35,890 bases of DNA from an uncultured Clostridia bacterium (GCA_944372325.1 CALVYR010000009.1:1-35890), one strand, 5' to 3'; shown: positions 16,450 through 24,624, counted from the stretch's first letter. The notes: generated by a model not told the origin, from the letters alone. Numbers and translations: made by a program.

Positions 16450-18351
16450 ATGGAAAAAACTAAAAAATTGTATATTTTAAATGCTGTATTCGCCATTTTA
16501 ATAGCGGTAGCCGATGCCTTGTATATTGTTTTAAAACGCCCGGAATATGTTTTAAAAACAATAGCAAGTGCACTATTTTTAATTTTAGGAGTGCTAAACT
16601 TTATTTTACTTTTAAAGGAATTTAAAACTAAAAATATTAAATTCTTTGCCCTATTTAATATGCTAGCATTATTATTTTGCTTTTTAGGCGATGTGCTTTT
16701 AATAGACTACTTTATTGTGGGCGCAATATTCTTTGCGCTTGGGCATGTACTTTTTATTGTAGCTTTTTCTTTTTTAGAAAGGTTTAATTTAAAGGATATA
16801 CTTGCTGGGCTCATATTATTTGCAATATGTTTGTGCATTATACTTCTAGTGCCCGTGTTTGATTTTGATGGAATGTTACCACTTATACTTGTGTATGCCT
16901 TTATAATTTCCTTCATGTTAGGAAAAAGTTTTACAAACCTCTTGTTTAACACAAAATATACAAACACCTTTCTAGCTTTAATCTTTTTTGGCGCGCTACT
17001 ATTTTTCCTTTCCGACTTAATGCTACTTTTTAACCTCTTCTCAGACATATCAACTGGCAATGCTTGTTTGTCTATGTACTATCCTGCACAGTTTATACTT
17101 GCCTACTCCATACTTTTTATGACCCAGAGCGAAGTTAGCCCTGTTAGAAAGATGAGCTTTATAAAAAAGTGCTACTCAAGAATATTTCAAACCTGTTTTA
17201 GAATTATTCTTCCACTGCTTCCCTACAGAGAGCCAAAGCTTTTACAAGGCTATAAAAAGATGTGCGAGGTTTTAAAAGCTAAAAATATCTCTTCAGCAAT
17301 TTTAATTACCGGCAAAGATATTATAGAGCTCAAGCTTGCAGATGAACTACTACTTGCTTGCAAACAAGAGAGCATTAAGCTAACAATTTTTGATGAAGTT
17401 ATCCCAAACCCTACTATTGAGCTTGTAGAAAAGGCGCGCGAAATTTATTTAAAAAATAACTGTAACGCCATAATTGCTCTTGGCGGTGGCTCAGCCATAG
17501 ATTGTGCAAAAGCTATGGGCGCCAGAATAGTAAAGCCAAGAAAGAGCGTTCAAAAAATGAAAGGGCTTTTAAAGATAAGAAAACACCTGCCTACCTTTAT
17601 AGCCATTCCAACCACAGCAGGCACTGGAAGCGAAACAACACTAGCAAGCGTTATAACGGATGAAAAAACAAATTTTAAATTCCCTATAAACGATTTTTCT
17701 TTAATTCCACACTATGCAATTTTAGACTACAAACTAACTTTAAATCTACCCAAAAGCCTTACCTCTACCACAGGTTTAGACGCCCTCACCCACGCTATAG
17801 AGGCATATATTGGCCATTCAACAACAAGCTATACAAGGCGTATGAGCGAGGAGGCTACAGTGCTTATTGTAGAAAACCTCTTAACTTGTTATAACGATGG
17901 CAAAAATATAGAGGCGCGCAAAAATATGCTACTTGCATCTTTTAAAGCGGGCAATGCCTTTACTCGCTCCTATGTAGGATATGTACATGCAATAGCCCAC
18001 TCCTTGGGCGGACAATATCATGTGGCGCACGGGCTAGCTAATGCAAAGATACTTCCTGTAATGCTAAAAGAGTATGGAAGCAGTGTATATAAAAAGCTTG
18101 GCAAACTTAGCAAAATTGCAAAAATTGCAGACCTTTCAGATTCCAATAAATTAGCCTGCGAAAAGTTTATAAGTTACATTGAAAACCTAAATTCTAGCAT
18201 GAGTATAGAGCCTGGCTTTGAAGAGATAAAAACTGAGGATATAGAAGTTTTAGCAACCAATGCAGATAAAGAAGCAAATCCGCTCTACCCTGTGCCAAAA
18301 CTTTACAGCAAAGAAGAGTTAGAAAAAATTTATTTAAAACTTAAAAAATAG
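16450..18351 (+). CDS. Fusion: YhhN/TMEM86-like lysoplasmalogenase + iron-dependent alcohol dehydrogenase
   Basis: 633 residues. Residues 1-225 are a multi-span membrane domain with YhhN/TMEM86 marks: FCFLGDVLLIDYFIVGAI (GD at 80-81), ALGHVLFIVAF, FLSDLMLLFNLF (SD at 188-189) and YYPAQFILAYS. Residues about 255-633 are an iron alcohol dehydrogenase: GGGSAIDCAKA (345-355), IPTTAGTGSETT (386-397), and metal ligands Asp444, His448, His513 and His527 with standard spacing. Lysoplasmalogenases of this fold split the vinyl-ether bond and release a fatty aldehyde; the fused dehydrogenase could interconvert that aldehyde and the alcohol. The next gene is an aldehyde dehydrogenase 8 bp away. A TATAAT box and TAGGAG precede the ATG. 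Domain calls are strong; the combined pathway is inference. Confidence 0.85.
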   Translation: MEKTKKLYILNAVFAILIAVADALYIVLKRPEYVLKTIASALFLILGVLNFILLLKEFKTKNIKFFALFNMLALLFCFLGDVLLIDYFIVGAIFFALGHVLFIVAFSFLERFNLKDILAGLILFAICLCIILLVPVFDFDGMLPLILVYAFIISFMLGKSFTNLLFNTKYTNTFLALIFFGALLFFLSDLMLLFNLFSDISTGNACLSMYYPAQFILAYSILFMTQSEVSPVRKMSFIKKCYSRIFQTCFRIILPLLPYREPKLLQGYKKMCEVLKAKNISSAILITGKDIIELKLADELLLACKQESIKLTIFDEVIPNPTIELVEKAREIYLKNNCNAIIALGGGSAIDCAKAMGARIVKPRKSVQKMKGLLKIRKHLPTFIAIPTTAGTGSETTLASVITDEKTNFKFPINDFSLIPHYAILDYKLTLNLPKSLTSTTGLDALTHAIEAYIGHSTTSYTRRMSEEATVLIVENLLTCYNDGKNIEARKNMLLASFKAGNAFTRSYVGYVHAIAHSLGGQYHVAHGLANAKILPVMLKEYGSSVYKKLGKLSKIAKIADLSDSNKLACEKFISYIENLNSSMSIEPGFEEIKTEDIEVLATNADKEANPLYPVPKLYSKEELEKIYLKLKK

Positions 18352-18359
18352 AGGAGAAT

Positions 18360-19730
18360 ATGGAAATTACAGAAATTCTTGAAAACCAAAGAGCGTTTTT
18401 TAACACAAAAACAACACTTCAACTTTCATTTAGAGTAAATGCGCTAAAAAAATTAAAGAGTAAAATTATAAAAAGGCAAAATGAAATTGCAGACGCACTA
18501 AATAAAGACCTAGGAAAAAGTTTTGCAGAGAGCTATATGTGTGAAATAGGCATGGTGCTATCTGAAATCAATTTTGCGCTAAAGCATTTAAAAAAGTGGA
18601 TAAAGCCTAAAAAGGTTAAAACGCCACTTGCACACAGCTTTTCTAAAAGTTTTATTATGGCAGAACCGCTTGGAGTTGTGCTAATAATGTCACCTTGGAA
18701 CTACCCGTTTATGCTCTGTTTGGACCCATTAGTTGGAGCTATAGCAAGTGGGAACTGTGCAGTTTTAAAGCCCTCTAACTATTCTTTTAACACCTCTAAG
18801 GTAATTAGAGATATAATTTCAACAATATTTGAGCCCACCTATGTTACCGTAGTTGAAGGAGGCAGAGAGCAAAATCAGGCGCTTCTCGACCAAAAGTTTG
18901 ACTACATATTCTTTACTGGCGGACTGAATGTTGGAACAGAGGTAGCAGGAAGAGCATCCAAAAACTTGATTCCCTACACCTTGGAGCTTGGCGGAAAGAG
19001 CCCATGCATTATTGAAGAAAGCGCAAATTTAAAGGTCAGTGCCTCTCGCGTTGCCTTTGGAAAGTTCTTAAATTGTGGTCAGACCTGCGTTGCACCAGAT
19101 TATCTTTTAATAGACGCCAAAGTTAAAGATAAATTTATAGCGTACCTTAAAGAAGCAATAGTAAAAATGTTTACAGAAAACCCATTAAAAAATAAGGACT
19201 ACGGAAAGATTATAAATAAAAAACACTTTGACAGGTTAAGCGGACTTATAGATAAAAGTAAGGTTATCTTTGGCGGAAACACAGATGAAACCACCTTAAA
19301 AATAGAGCCAACACTTTTGGATAACATTACGCTTGTTGACGCCGTTATGAAAGAGGAAATTTTTGGGCCAATACTTCCAATTATTACCTACAATAATTTT
19401 GAAGAGGCGGAAGAGATTATTAAAAAACTAAATTCTCCACTTGCCTTCTATGTTTTTTCTAACAACAAAAAGTTTATAGACTACACCTTAAAGACCTTTC
19501 ATTTTGGTGGCGGATGCATAAATGATACCATTATTCACCTAGCAAACCCTCGCCTCTCCTTTGGTGGAGTTGGCACAAGTGGCATGGGGAAATATCATGG
19601 CTATAAAAGTTTTGAAACCTTTTCAAACTTTAAAAGTTTAGTTAAAAAATACAACTTTTTAGACCTTCCTATAAGATATGCCCCTTACACAAAAACTAAA
19701 GAAAAGCTTATAAAATTTTTTATGAAATAG
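18360..19730 (+). CDS. Aldehyde dehydrogenase, class 3 / fatty-aldehyde type
   Basis: 456 residues. EPLGVVLIMSPWNYPFMLCLDPLVGAIASGNCAVLKPS is the NAD(P)-binding start. ELGGKSPCII holds the general-base Glu (209), NCGQTCVAPDY the nucleophile Cys (243), and EEIFGPILPI the later conserved motif. The short N-terminus and the C-terminal hydrophobic/basic stretch (LPIRYAPYTKTKEKLIKFFMK) resemble class 3 enzymes that oxidise medium- and long-chain aldehydes. It starts with GAGGAG 8 bp after the lysoplasmalogenase-dehydrogenase fusion, so co-transcription is likely and its aldehyde may come from that protein. Confidence 0.92.
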   Translation: MEITEILENQRAFFNTKTTLQLSFRVNALKKLKSKIIKRQNEIADALNKDLGKSFAESYMCEIGMVLSEINFALKHLKKWIKPKKVKTPLAHSFSKSFIMAEPLGVVLIMSPWNYPFMLCLDPLVGAIASGNCAVLKPSNYSFNTSKVIRDIISTIFEPTYVTVVEGGREQNQALLDQKFDYIFFTGGLNVGTEVAGRASKNLIPYTLELGGKSPCIIEESANLKVSASRVAFGKFLNCGQTCVAPDYLLIDAKVKDKFIAYLKEAIVKMFTENPLKNKDYGKIINKKHFDRLSGLIDKSKVIFGGNTDETTLKIEPTLLDNITLVDAVMKEEIFGPILPIITYNNFEEAEEIIKKLNSPLAFYVFSNNKKFIDYTLKTFHFGGGCINDTIIHLANPRLSFGGVGTSGMGKYHGYKSFETFSNFKSLVKKYNFLDLPIRYAPYTKTKEKLIKFFMK

Positions 19731-19755
19731 TTAAAAATTTTTACTGGAGGCAAAT

Positions 19756-20478
19756 ATGGCTATAATTTTAGCAAGTAGTTTAGATACTTACACAAAAGAC
19801 GAACTCGGAAATAGAATTGCTCACCCCTTAGAAGATGAAAATAAAATTATAACCAACATAAAAAGCTTTGTTAAAAACACCAATCGAGTTGTTTATATTG
19901 CAAACGACCCAAAGAGCATTGAAGAAAACGATATTAGAGTAATTCCTTTCTTTGAAAGCCTTGACCAAACTGGGCTAAAGTTTAAAGAAAAAATTTTATT
20001 AGATAAAAGAAATTATAAAAACTACAAAGAAATATTAAGTGGCGCAGATCTATTAATTCTTAGTGGAGGCAAATGCTTATGTCAAAACAAATTTTTAAGA
20101 AAAATAAAATTAAAAAAATTTCTAAAAAATTATAATGGTTTAGCTATAGGCATTTCAGCAGGGTCTATGAATTTATGTAAAACTGTGGCAAATTTCCCTG
20201 AAGAACTTATAGATTTAAAAGAGCCAAGATGGCTAAAGGGGTTAAACCTTTTTGATGGAATAATCATACCGCATTTTGACGGAGAAAATGTTAAATATCA
20301 ATATGAATGCGAAGAGGTTGATTTAATTCACGATTATGTTTTACCGATGTCTAATAAAAAAGATTTTATAGGCATTCCAAACGGCTCCTATATATTAATA
20401 GACAACGAGTGGCAAACTGAATATTATGGTGACATGTATAAAATTTCAAAGGGCAAGGTTGAAAAATTTTTAAAATAA
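19756..20478 (+). CDS. Peptidase E-like (S51) serine peptidase
   Basis: 240 residues. GLAIGISAGSMNLCKTV carries the S51 nucleophile elbow (Ser about 134). ADLLILSGGKCLCQNKF precedes it, and IIPHFDGENVKYQYE holds the conserved His region. Family members are aspartyl dipeptidases (PepE) or cyanophycinase relatives. It is the third gene after the fusion and ALDH (GGAGG site, 25-bp gap) and likely part of the same transcript, though its role in that pathway is not evident. It ends in a bidirectional terminator. Confidence 0.82.
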   Translation: MAIILASSLDTYTKDELGNRIAHPLEDENKIITNIKSFVKNTNRVVYIANDPKSIEENDIRVIPFFESLDQTGLKFKEKILLDKRNYKNYKEILSGADLLILSGGKCLCQNKFLRKIKLKKFLKNYNGLAIGISAGSMNLCKTVANFPEELIDLKEPRWLKGLNLFDGIIIPHFDGENVKYQYECEEVDLIHDYVLPMSNKKDFIGIPNGSYILIDNEWQTEYYGDMYKISKGKVEKFLK

Positions 20479-20490
20479 TTTATTGCCACA

Positions 20491-20523
20491 AAAAAACTTT
20501 ATCTTTTGTAGATAAAGTTTTTT
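20491..20523. terminator. Bidirectional terminator
   Basis: AAAAAACTTTATCT (20491-20504) and AGATAAAGTTTTTT (20510-20523) form a long stem between convergent genes. Confidence 0.88.
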
Positions 20524-21445
20524 ATTTACAAATTAAAACTATTTCTGTTGGAAAAATCGGTCCGCCATAATAGCGCAGATGTAGATCGTAACCACTATTA
20601 AAATCTTTTATAAGTTTAGGAAGTTCAAATAAATCTGTATTATTATGATACACAGAAATTAAAAGTTTAGGCTTTGTTTGGTTAATATGCTTTTTGGCGC
20701 CAATGAGCGCTTGTTTTTCACCGCCCTCAATATCCATCTTTATAAGCGAAAGTTTTTCAGAAATATCCTCATCTAAACTAACACCTTTAACGCTCTTAGT
20801 TTTGCCTCCCTCTTTTGTGGCAGAAGAGTCCTCATTTTCATCATAGCTTATTTCCCTAGCCCTATCTGTAACTGCGTTATGTTTAAATATAATGTCGTTA
20901 AAACCATTTAGATTGACTTTCAAAAATTCTAAATTATTTTCACTCATCTCATAACAATAAATTTTACTATAGCCAGCTTTGCCATAGGTTGATATGAAGT
21001 CTAAAACGCTATCTCCTGTGAACGCACCTACATCCACAAAAACTTCGTGGCTTAAATTTGGAAGCAGATCTAAATCGTAGTAGTGTTTATATATTTTTTC
21101 CATCGAATTTGCTAAATTTTCAAAATCAAAGCAATAAAAATTATTTAAAATTGAAAATAAAATATATTTAGATTTATAATCTTTTAAATTTTCATAAAGC
21201 CAGATATAATCATTTAAATTATTTTTAAAAATATTGGCTTTTTCATAAAAAACACTATAATTACACTCGGAAATTGAAATTTTACCCCAATATTTAAATT
21301 TATTTAAAAAATCCTCAATAGATTTTTGCGTTAAAATATCTAGTTTGGAAAATTTATATACCATATTTGTGTAAATATCATATATATTTTTTTCATCTAT
21401 TATTTTTACTAAACTATAAAATTTTTCATCAATATAATTTTTCAT
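20522..21445 (-). CDS. FkbM-family SAM-dependent methyltransferase
   Basis: 307 residues. The C-terminal 180 residues hold the FkbM fold: VFVDVGAFTGDSVLDF (SAM motif I), IYCYEMSENNLEFLKVNL, SLIKMDIEGGEKQAL (typical FkbM motif) and PKLLISVYHN. The N-terminal 120 residues are helical and variable. FkbM enzymes O-methylate sugars or small molecules; the substrate is unknown, and no glycan genes are adjacent. No Shine-Dalgarno precedes the ATG, and the upstream region overlaps the promoter of the divergent kinase-pyrophosphatase gene. I see no convincing -10 at the 6-nt distance used by the other leaderless genes. Confidence 0.82.
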   Translation of the reverse strand: MKNYIDEKFYSLVKIIDEKNIYDIYTNMVYKFSKLDILTQKSIEDFLNKFKYWGKISISECNYSVFYEKANIFKNNLNDYIWLYENLKDYKSKYILFSILNNFYCFDFENLANSMEKIYKHYYDLDLLPNLSHEVFVDVGAFTGDSVLDFISTYGKAGYSKIYCYEMSENNLEFLKVNLNGFNDIIFKHNAVTDRAREISYDENEDSSATKEGGKTKSVKGVSLDEDISEKLSLIKMDIEGGEKQALIGAKKHINQTKPKLLISVYHNNTDLFELPKLIKDFNSGYDLHLRYYGGPIFPTEIVLICK

Positions 21446-21474
21446 AATAATAAATTATGAAATTTTATTGTTTT

Positions 21475-21503
21475 TTGACTTTACAATTTATAATTTTTAT
21501 GAT
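21475..21503 (+). promoter_or_regulatory. Promoter of the kinase-pyrophosphatase gene, very short leader
   Basis: TTGACT (21475-21480), 17-nt spacer, TATGAT (21498-21503). The ATG is at 21515, giving a predicted leader of about 4-5 nt and no Shine-Dalgarno. Confidence 0.65.
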
Positions 21504-21514
21504 AAAAATAAGTC

Positions 21515-22357
21515 ATGAATAAATTATATTTATTAACTGGCCCAGCGGGCGTTGGAAAAAGCACTGTTTCAGAATTAATTGCAAACAGCCTTGAAAAAAG
21601 CATTTTAATTGAAGGTGACGATGTGTATCATCTCGTTAAAGGAGGTTATGTCAGTCCTTGGCTTGAAGGAAATCACCTTAATATTTTTTGGAAAAATGTT
21701 GTCAGTCTTATAGAAAACTCTTTAAAAAGTGGCTACGATGTTGTGTTTAACTATATTATTTCAAAAGCTAGAGCGGAAAGCCTTGCTAGATATTTTTTTT
21801 ATGCTCAAACTAAGTTTGTAGTTTTACTTGTAGATGAAGAAACTATAGTAAAGCGCGATAAACTTCGCCCAAAAGACTCTCAAATGGGAGAAAGAAGCAT
21901 AGTGCTTTTAAAAGAGGCACTAAAAGGAAACTATGATACCGAAAGCGTTTTGTATACAACAGATTTAACTGAACAAGAAACCTTTGAAGAGATTATTAAA
22001 AATGATAGATTTATTTTAACCCCAAAGCCACTTGATTATATAGGTAAAATTGTGGATGTGAAAATAGACAGACCTCTTGCCTCCAAACATCCAAAACATG
22101 ATATTTTCTATACCATAAACTATGGGTATATTCCAAACACAATCTCTGGAGATGGCGAAGAGTTAGACGCTTATGTATTGGGCGAATATATGCCACTAGA
22201 AACTTTTAAAGGCAAAGTGATAGCTGTTATCCACAGAACGGACGATGACGATGATAAGCTTATAGTGTGCAGTGAAGATAAGAATTTTAATGATGATGAA
22301 ATAAGAGCCTTAACTAACTTTCAAGAGAGATTTTTTAATAGCGTTATAATAAGATAA
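21515..22357 (+). CDS. Fusion: P-loop kinase-like NTPase + short inorganic pyrophosphatase-like domain
   Basis: 280 residues. Residues 1-168: LLTGPAGVGKSTVSELIA (Walker A, 8-16), ILIEGDDVYHLV and KLRPKDSQMGER (lid-like), resembling small-molecule kinases of the gluconate kinase/zeta-toxin type; the substrate is unknown. Residues 171-280 are a full short family-I-like pyrophosphatase: IGKIVDVKIDRPLASKHP, INYGYIPNTISGDGEELDAYVLG, FKGKVIAVIHRTDDDDDKLIV. Stand-alone versions of the second domain are about 110 residues, so the fusion is complete rather than a frameshift product. The pairing could pull a reaction forward by removing pyrophosphate. The stop codon lies in the outer arm of the cruciform at 22356. 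Confidence 0.85.
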   Translation: MNKLYLLTGPAGVGKSTVSELIANSLEKSILIEGDDVYHLVKGGYVSPWLEGNHLNIFWKNVVSLIENSLKSGYDVVFNYIISKARAESLARYFFYAQTKFVVLLVDEETIVKRDKLRPKDSQMGERSIVLLKEALKGNYDTESVLYTTDLTEQETFEEIIKNDRFILTPKPLDYIGKIVDVKIDRPLASKHPKHDIFYTINYGYIPNTISGDGEELDAYVLGEYMPLETFKGKVIAVIHRTDDDDDKLIVCSEDKNFNDDEIRALTNFQERFFNSVIIR

Positions 22358-22448
22358 CGCTCATGCGTGCGGGCGTAGCCCGCTAAATACCCCTGCGAAT
22401 TCTCGCAGGGGTATTTGTTTGCGCCAAGGCGCAAACCGCATGAGCGTT
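22356..22448. repeat. Near-perfect four-way cruciform filling a convergent intergenic region
   Basis: The outer 12-bp stem is AACGCTCATGCG (22356-22367) with CGCATGAGCGTT (22437-22448). Inside are three adjoining perfect hairpins: GCGGGC-GTA-GCCCGC (22369-22383); a 14-bp stem 22385-22398 with 22403-22416, loop ATTC; and GTTTGCGCC/GGCGCAAAC (22417-22425 with 22428-22436). Only T22368 and T22384 are unpaired outside the loops. It is GC-rich against AT-rich surroundings. It could also act as a bidirectional terminator, since TTTTTAT follows. Confidence 0.85.
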
Positions 22449-22449
22449 T

Positions 22450-23526
22450 TTATGGTCTTGCAGGAAAATAATCCTCTTCAAGTTTAGGAAGCCTAACACT
22501 AAAAGTGGTGCCTTTACCCTCTACGCTATTTACTACTATCTTTCCGCCCGAAAGCTCTACAATTCTTTTAGCTATAGAAAGCCCTAAGCCGTTTCCACTT
22601 GTAGAATGAGAGTTGTCGCCTTGATAATATTTATCAAATATATGCTTTAGCGTTTCCTCATTCATACCAATTCCATTATCTGAAATGGAAACTACATATT
22701 CTTTTTCCATTTGTGTGGAAGAAATTTTTATCTGTCCACCCTCTTTGGTATACTTAATAGCATTTGTTAAAATGTTTATCCAAACTTGCTGAAGCATATC
22801 CATTGAGGCATTCACACGCATTTTACCAAGCTTTATCTTTACTTCCAAATTTTTAGCCTTTAACTCGTTATCCAAAATAAGCACGCACTGCTTTATCTGC
22901 TCGTTTACAGAAAAAATTTCTGTTTCCTGAAGAGTAGTTTGGCTATCTAGCTTACTCATTAAAAGCGTGCTTGTAGCAAGATTGGAAAGCCTTTTACTTT
23001 CATCTATGATTATCTGCAAATATTCCTGCTTTTGTTTTTCAGTTAAATTCTTCCCGTCCTTTATAAGCTCTGCATATCCCTTTATAGAGACAATCGGCGT
23101 TTTAAATTCGTGAGAAAAGTTTGAAATAAAGTCATTTCTAAGAATTGCTACAGAGTTTAGCTCTTCCACCATCTTATTGAAATTTTCAATCACATCAGAT
23201 ATAAGCCCATCTTTATTAGAACTCTTATTTTCAATTCTAACACTGTAATCGCCCTTTGAAATTCTTTTTAAAGCGCCTTTTAAGTCGTCTGCTAAATCAA
23301 CAGAGCGCCTGAAAAATAGTACTGCAAAGAAAGTGCCTAAAATTAAACTTACGGCAAAGCCAAGAACCATTATAAGAAGCGTGTTGAAAGCTCTAAAATC
23401 TATGCCCGCCCAACGCATAACGGCAGTAGCAAAAAGGGCAATTAACATGGAAATTAAAAAGCTTACAAATATTATCCAAGTAAACTGCAATATAAGTGAG
23501 GACTTAACTTTATCACGCTTTTTCAT
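22450..23526 (-). CDS. Sensor histidine kinase (HAMP-HisKA-HATPase)
   Basis: 358 residues. Two N-terminal membrane segments (about 10-32 and 44-70) have almost no loop between them, so there is little extracytoplasmic sensor. HAMP-like DLADDLKGALKRISKGDYSVRIEN follows, then the H-box FISNFSHEFKTPIVSIKGYAELI, N-box NILTNAIKYTKEGG, G1 SDNGIGM, F-box IFDKYYQGDNS and G2 SGNGLGLSIAKRIVEL. The short-loop layout resembles intramembrane-sensing kinases. It is downstream of its response regulator, overlapping it by 14 bp, so they form one two-component system. The stop is 1 bp from the cruciform. Confidence 0.95.
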   Translation of the reverse strand: MKKRDKVKSSLILQFTWIIFVSFLISMLIALFATAVMRWAGIDFRAFNTLLIMVLGFAVSLILGTFFAVLFFRRSVDLADDLKGALKRISKGDYSVRIENKSSNKDGLISDVIENFNKMVEELNSVAILRNDFISNFSHEFKTPIVSIKGYAELIKDGKNLTEKQKQEYLQIIIDESKRLSNLATSTLLMSKLDSQTTLQETEIFSVNEQIKQCVLILDNELKAKNLEVKIKLGKMRVNASMDMLQQVWINILTNAIKYTKEGGQIKISSTQMEKEYVVSISDNGIGMNEETLKHIFDKYYQGDNSHSTSGNGLGLSIAKRIVELSGGKIVVNSVEGKGTTFSVRLPKLEEDYFPARP

Positions 23527-24193
23527 TTCTCACCCCTTTATAGCCAATTCCTCTTATAGTTTCAATATCTATTTCAGGAAAATCTGCAATTTTACTTCTT
23601 ATCTTATTGATATGAACTTTTATTGTATCCTCATCGGCGTAGGAATCGTAACCCCAAAATTCATCAAAAAGTTGGGCTTTAGTAAAGGAACGCTCTGGAT
23701 AAGATAGAAGCTTAAATAGTATAGAAAACTCCTTTTTAGGCAAGGTAATCTTTTTTCCGTGTCCAGATATAGAAAGAGTATCATAATCTAAGGTCACATC
23801 TCCCACCGTTATCTTCCTTTCATTCACAATTTTAGCTCGCCTTAAAAGCGCTTTAATTCTAAATAGAAGCTCATCAAACTCCACTGGCTTTACCATGTAA
23901 TCATCTATGCCAACTAGAAAGCCTTTAGCTTTATCCTGCATAGTTCCCTTTGCTGTAACCATTATGGCAGGAATTTGACTGTTAGATTCTCTAACCGTCT
24001 TTACAAGCTCGTAGCCATCCATCTTTGGCATCATGATGTCAACCACCATAATATCTATCTGGTTGTTTTCCATAAGCTTAAGTGCCTCCTCGCCGTCACC
24101 AGCGGAAAACACATTGTAGCCCTCTGAGCTTAACTTTATTTCCATAAGTTTTCTAATGTTTTTATCATCTTCTGCAACTAATACATTAAACAT
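23513..24193 (-). CDS. OmpR/PhoB-family response regulator
   Basis: 226 residues. Receiver domain: FNVLVAEDDKNIRKLM (acidic pair), MVVDIMMPKMDGYELV (phosphoacceptor Asp), MVTAKGT and DDYMVKPVEFDEL. A C-terminal winged helix follows: LPKKEFSILFKLLSYPERSFTKAQLFDEFWGYDSYADEDTIKVHINKIRSKI, ending RGIGYKGV. It has an AGGAG site and an extended -10 TGTTATAAT. A TTAACC-N5-TTTACT pair sits where the -35 should be, so autoregulation is likely. Confidence 0.95.
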   Translation of the reverse strand: MFNVLVAEDDKNIRKLMEIKLSSEGYNVFSAGDGEEALKLMENNQIDIMVVDIMMPKMDGYELVKTVRESNSQIPAIMVTAKGTMQDKAKGFLVGIDDYMVKPVEFDELLFRIKALLRRAKIVNERKITVGDVTLDYDTLSISGHGKKITLPKKEFSILFKLLSYPERSFTKAQLFDEFWGYDSYADEDTIKVHINKIRSKIADFPEIDIETIRGIGYKGVRNEKA

Positions 24194-24212
24194 ATCTTTC
24201 TCCTATACGCGC

Positions 24213-24245
24213 ATTATAACATACTTTAAGTAAATAATAGGTTAA
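24213..24245 (-). promoter_or_regulatory. Response-regulator gene promoter with an 11-bp-pitch half-site pair
   Basis: Minus strand TTAACC (24245-24240), 5 nt, TTTACT (24234-24229), 10 nt, extended -10 TGT-TATAAT with the hexamer at 24218-24213. There is no good -35 hexamer, as in promoters activated by OmpR/PhoB-type regulators. Confidence 0.6.
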
Positions 24246-24292
24246 TTTTCATAAAATATTTTTTCTTAAAAATTTTTAAAAAAATTTAAAAA

Positions 24293-24346
24293 TTAACCAA
24301 AAGTTTACCAAAAATTAACAAACAGTTTACTTTTAAATGATAAATT
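24293..24346 (+). promoter_or_regulatory. Four direct half-sites at 11-bp pitch and promoter of the 62-aa gene
   Basis: TTAACC (24293), TTTACC (24304), TTAACA (24315) and TTTACT (24326) are spaced exactly 11 bp apart, followed 9 nt later by extended -10 TGA-TAAATT (hexamer 24341-24346). This is the layout of tandem OmpR/PhoB/PhoP-type boxes. The same half-sites occur in front of the divergent response-regulator gene. Confidence 0.65.
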
Positions 24347-24367
24347 CTAGTCATCCAAGGAGGAAAT

Positions 24368-24556
24368 ATGACAAACGAAGACTTGATTTTATTGAAGTTC
24401 TATAGAATAGCTGACATAGCTTCAGACTCATCCTTTAAAACTGAAGCTGTGACCTCTAATCTGGAAACCCAGGAGGAAAAAGAGCTAATTAGAATATTAG
24501 ATAAAATCGAGCAGGGCCTAACACTAGGTTCTAAAAGGAGGCGCGAGCGAAAATAA
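24368..24556 (+). CDS. Small protein, probable target of the adjacent two-component system
   Basis: 62 residues, MTNEDLILLKFYRIADIASDS... ending GSKRRRERK: acidic in the middle, strongly basic at the end, no membrane segment. The strong AAGGAGG site supports real translation. I recognise no family. Because it lies directly after four 11-bp-spaced half-sites, it is likely controlled by the divergently encoded OmpR-type regulator; it may be a small effector or feedback protein (inference). Confidence 0.6.
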   Translation: MTNEDLILLKFYRIADIASDSSFKTEAVTSNLETQEEKELIRILDKIEQGLTLGSKRRRERK

Positions 24557-24624
24557 CATATTTTTAAACATTTTTAGATAAAAAATGTTGTTAGCTTTGG
24601 TATAAAATAATATAAAAGGAATTT

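Noticed and set aside
20522..21445. FkbM gene as a sixth leaderless gene with exact 6-nt geometry
   Set aside because: A TAATTT hexamer is at the right distance, but no -35 is found; the region is the divergent promoter of the next gene.
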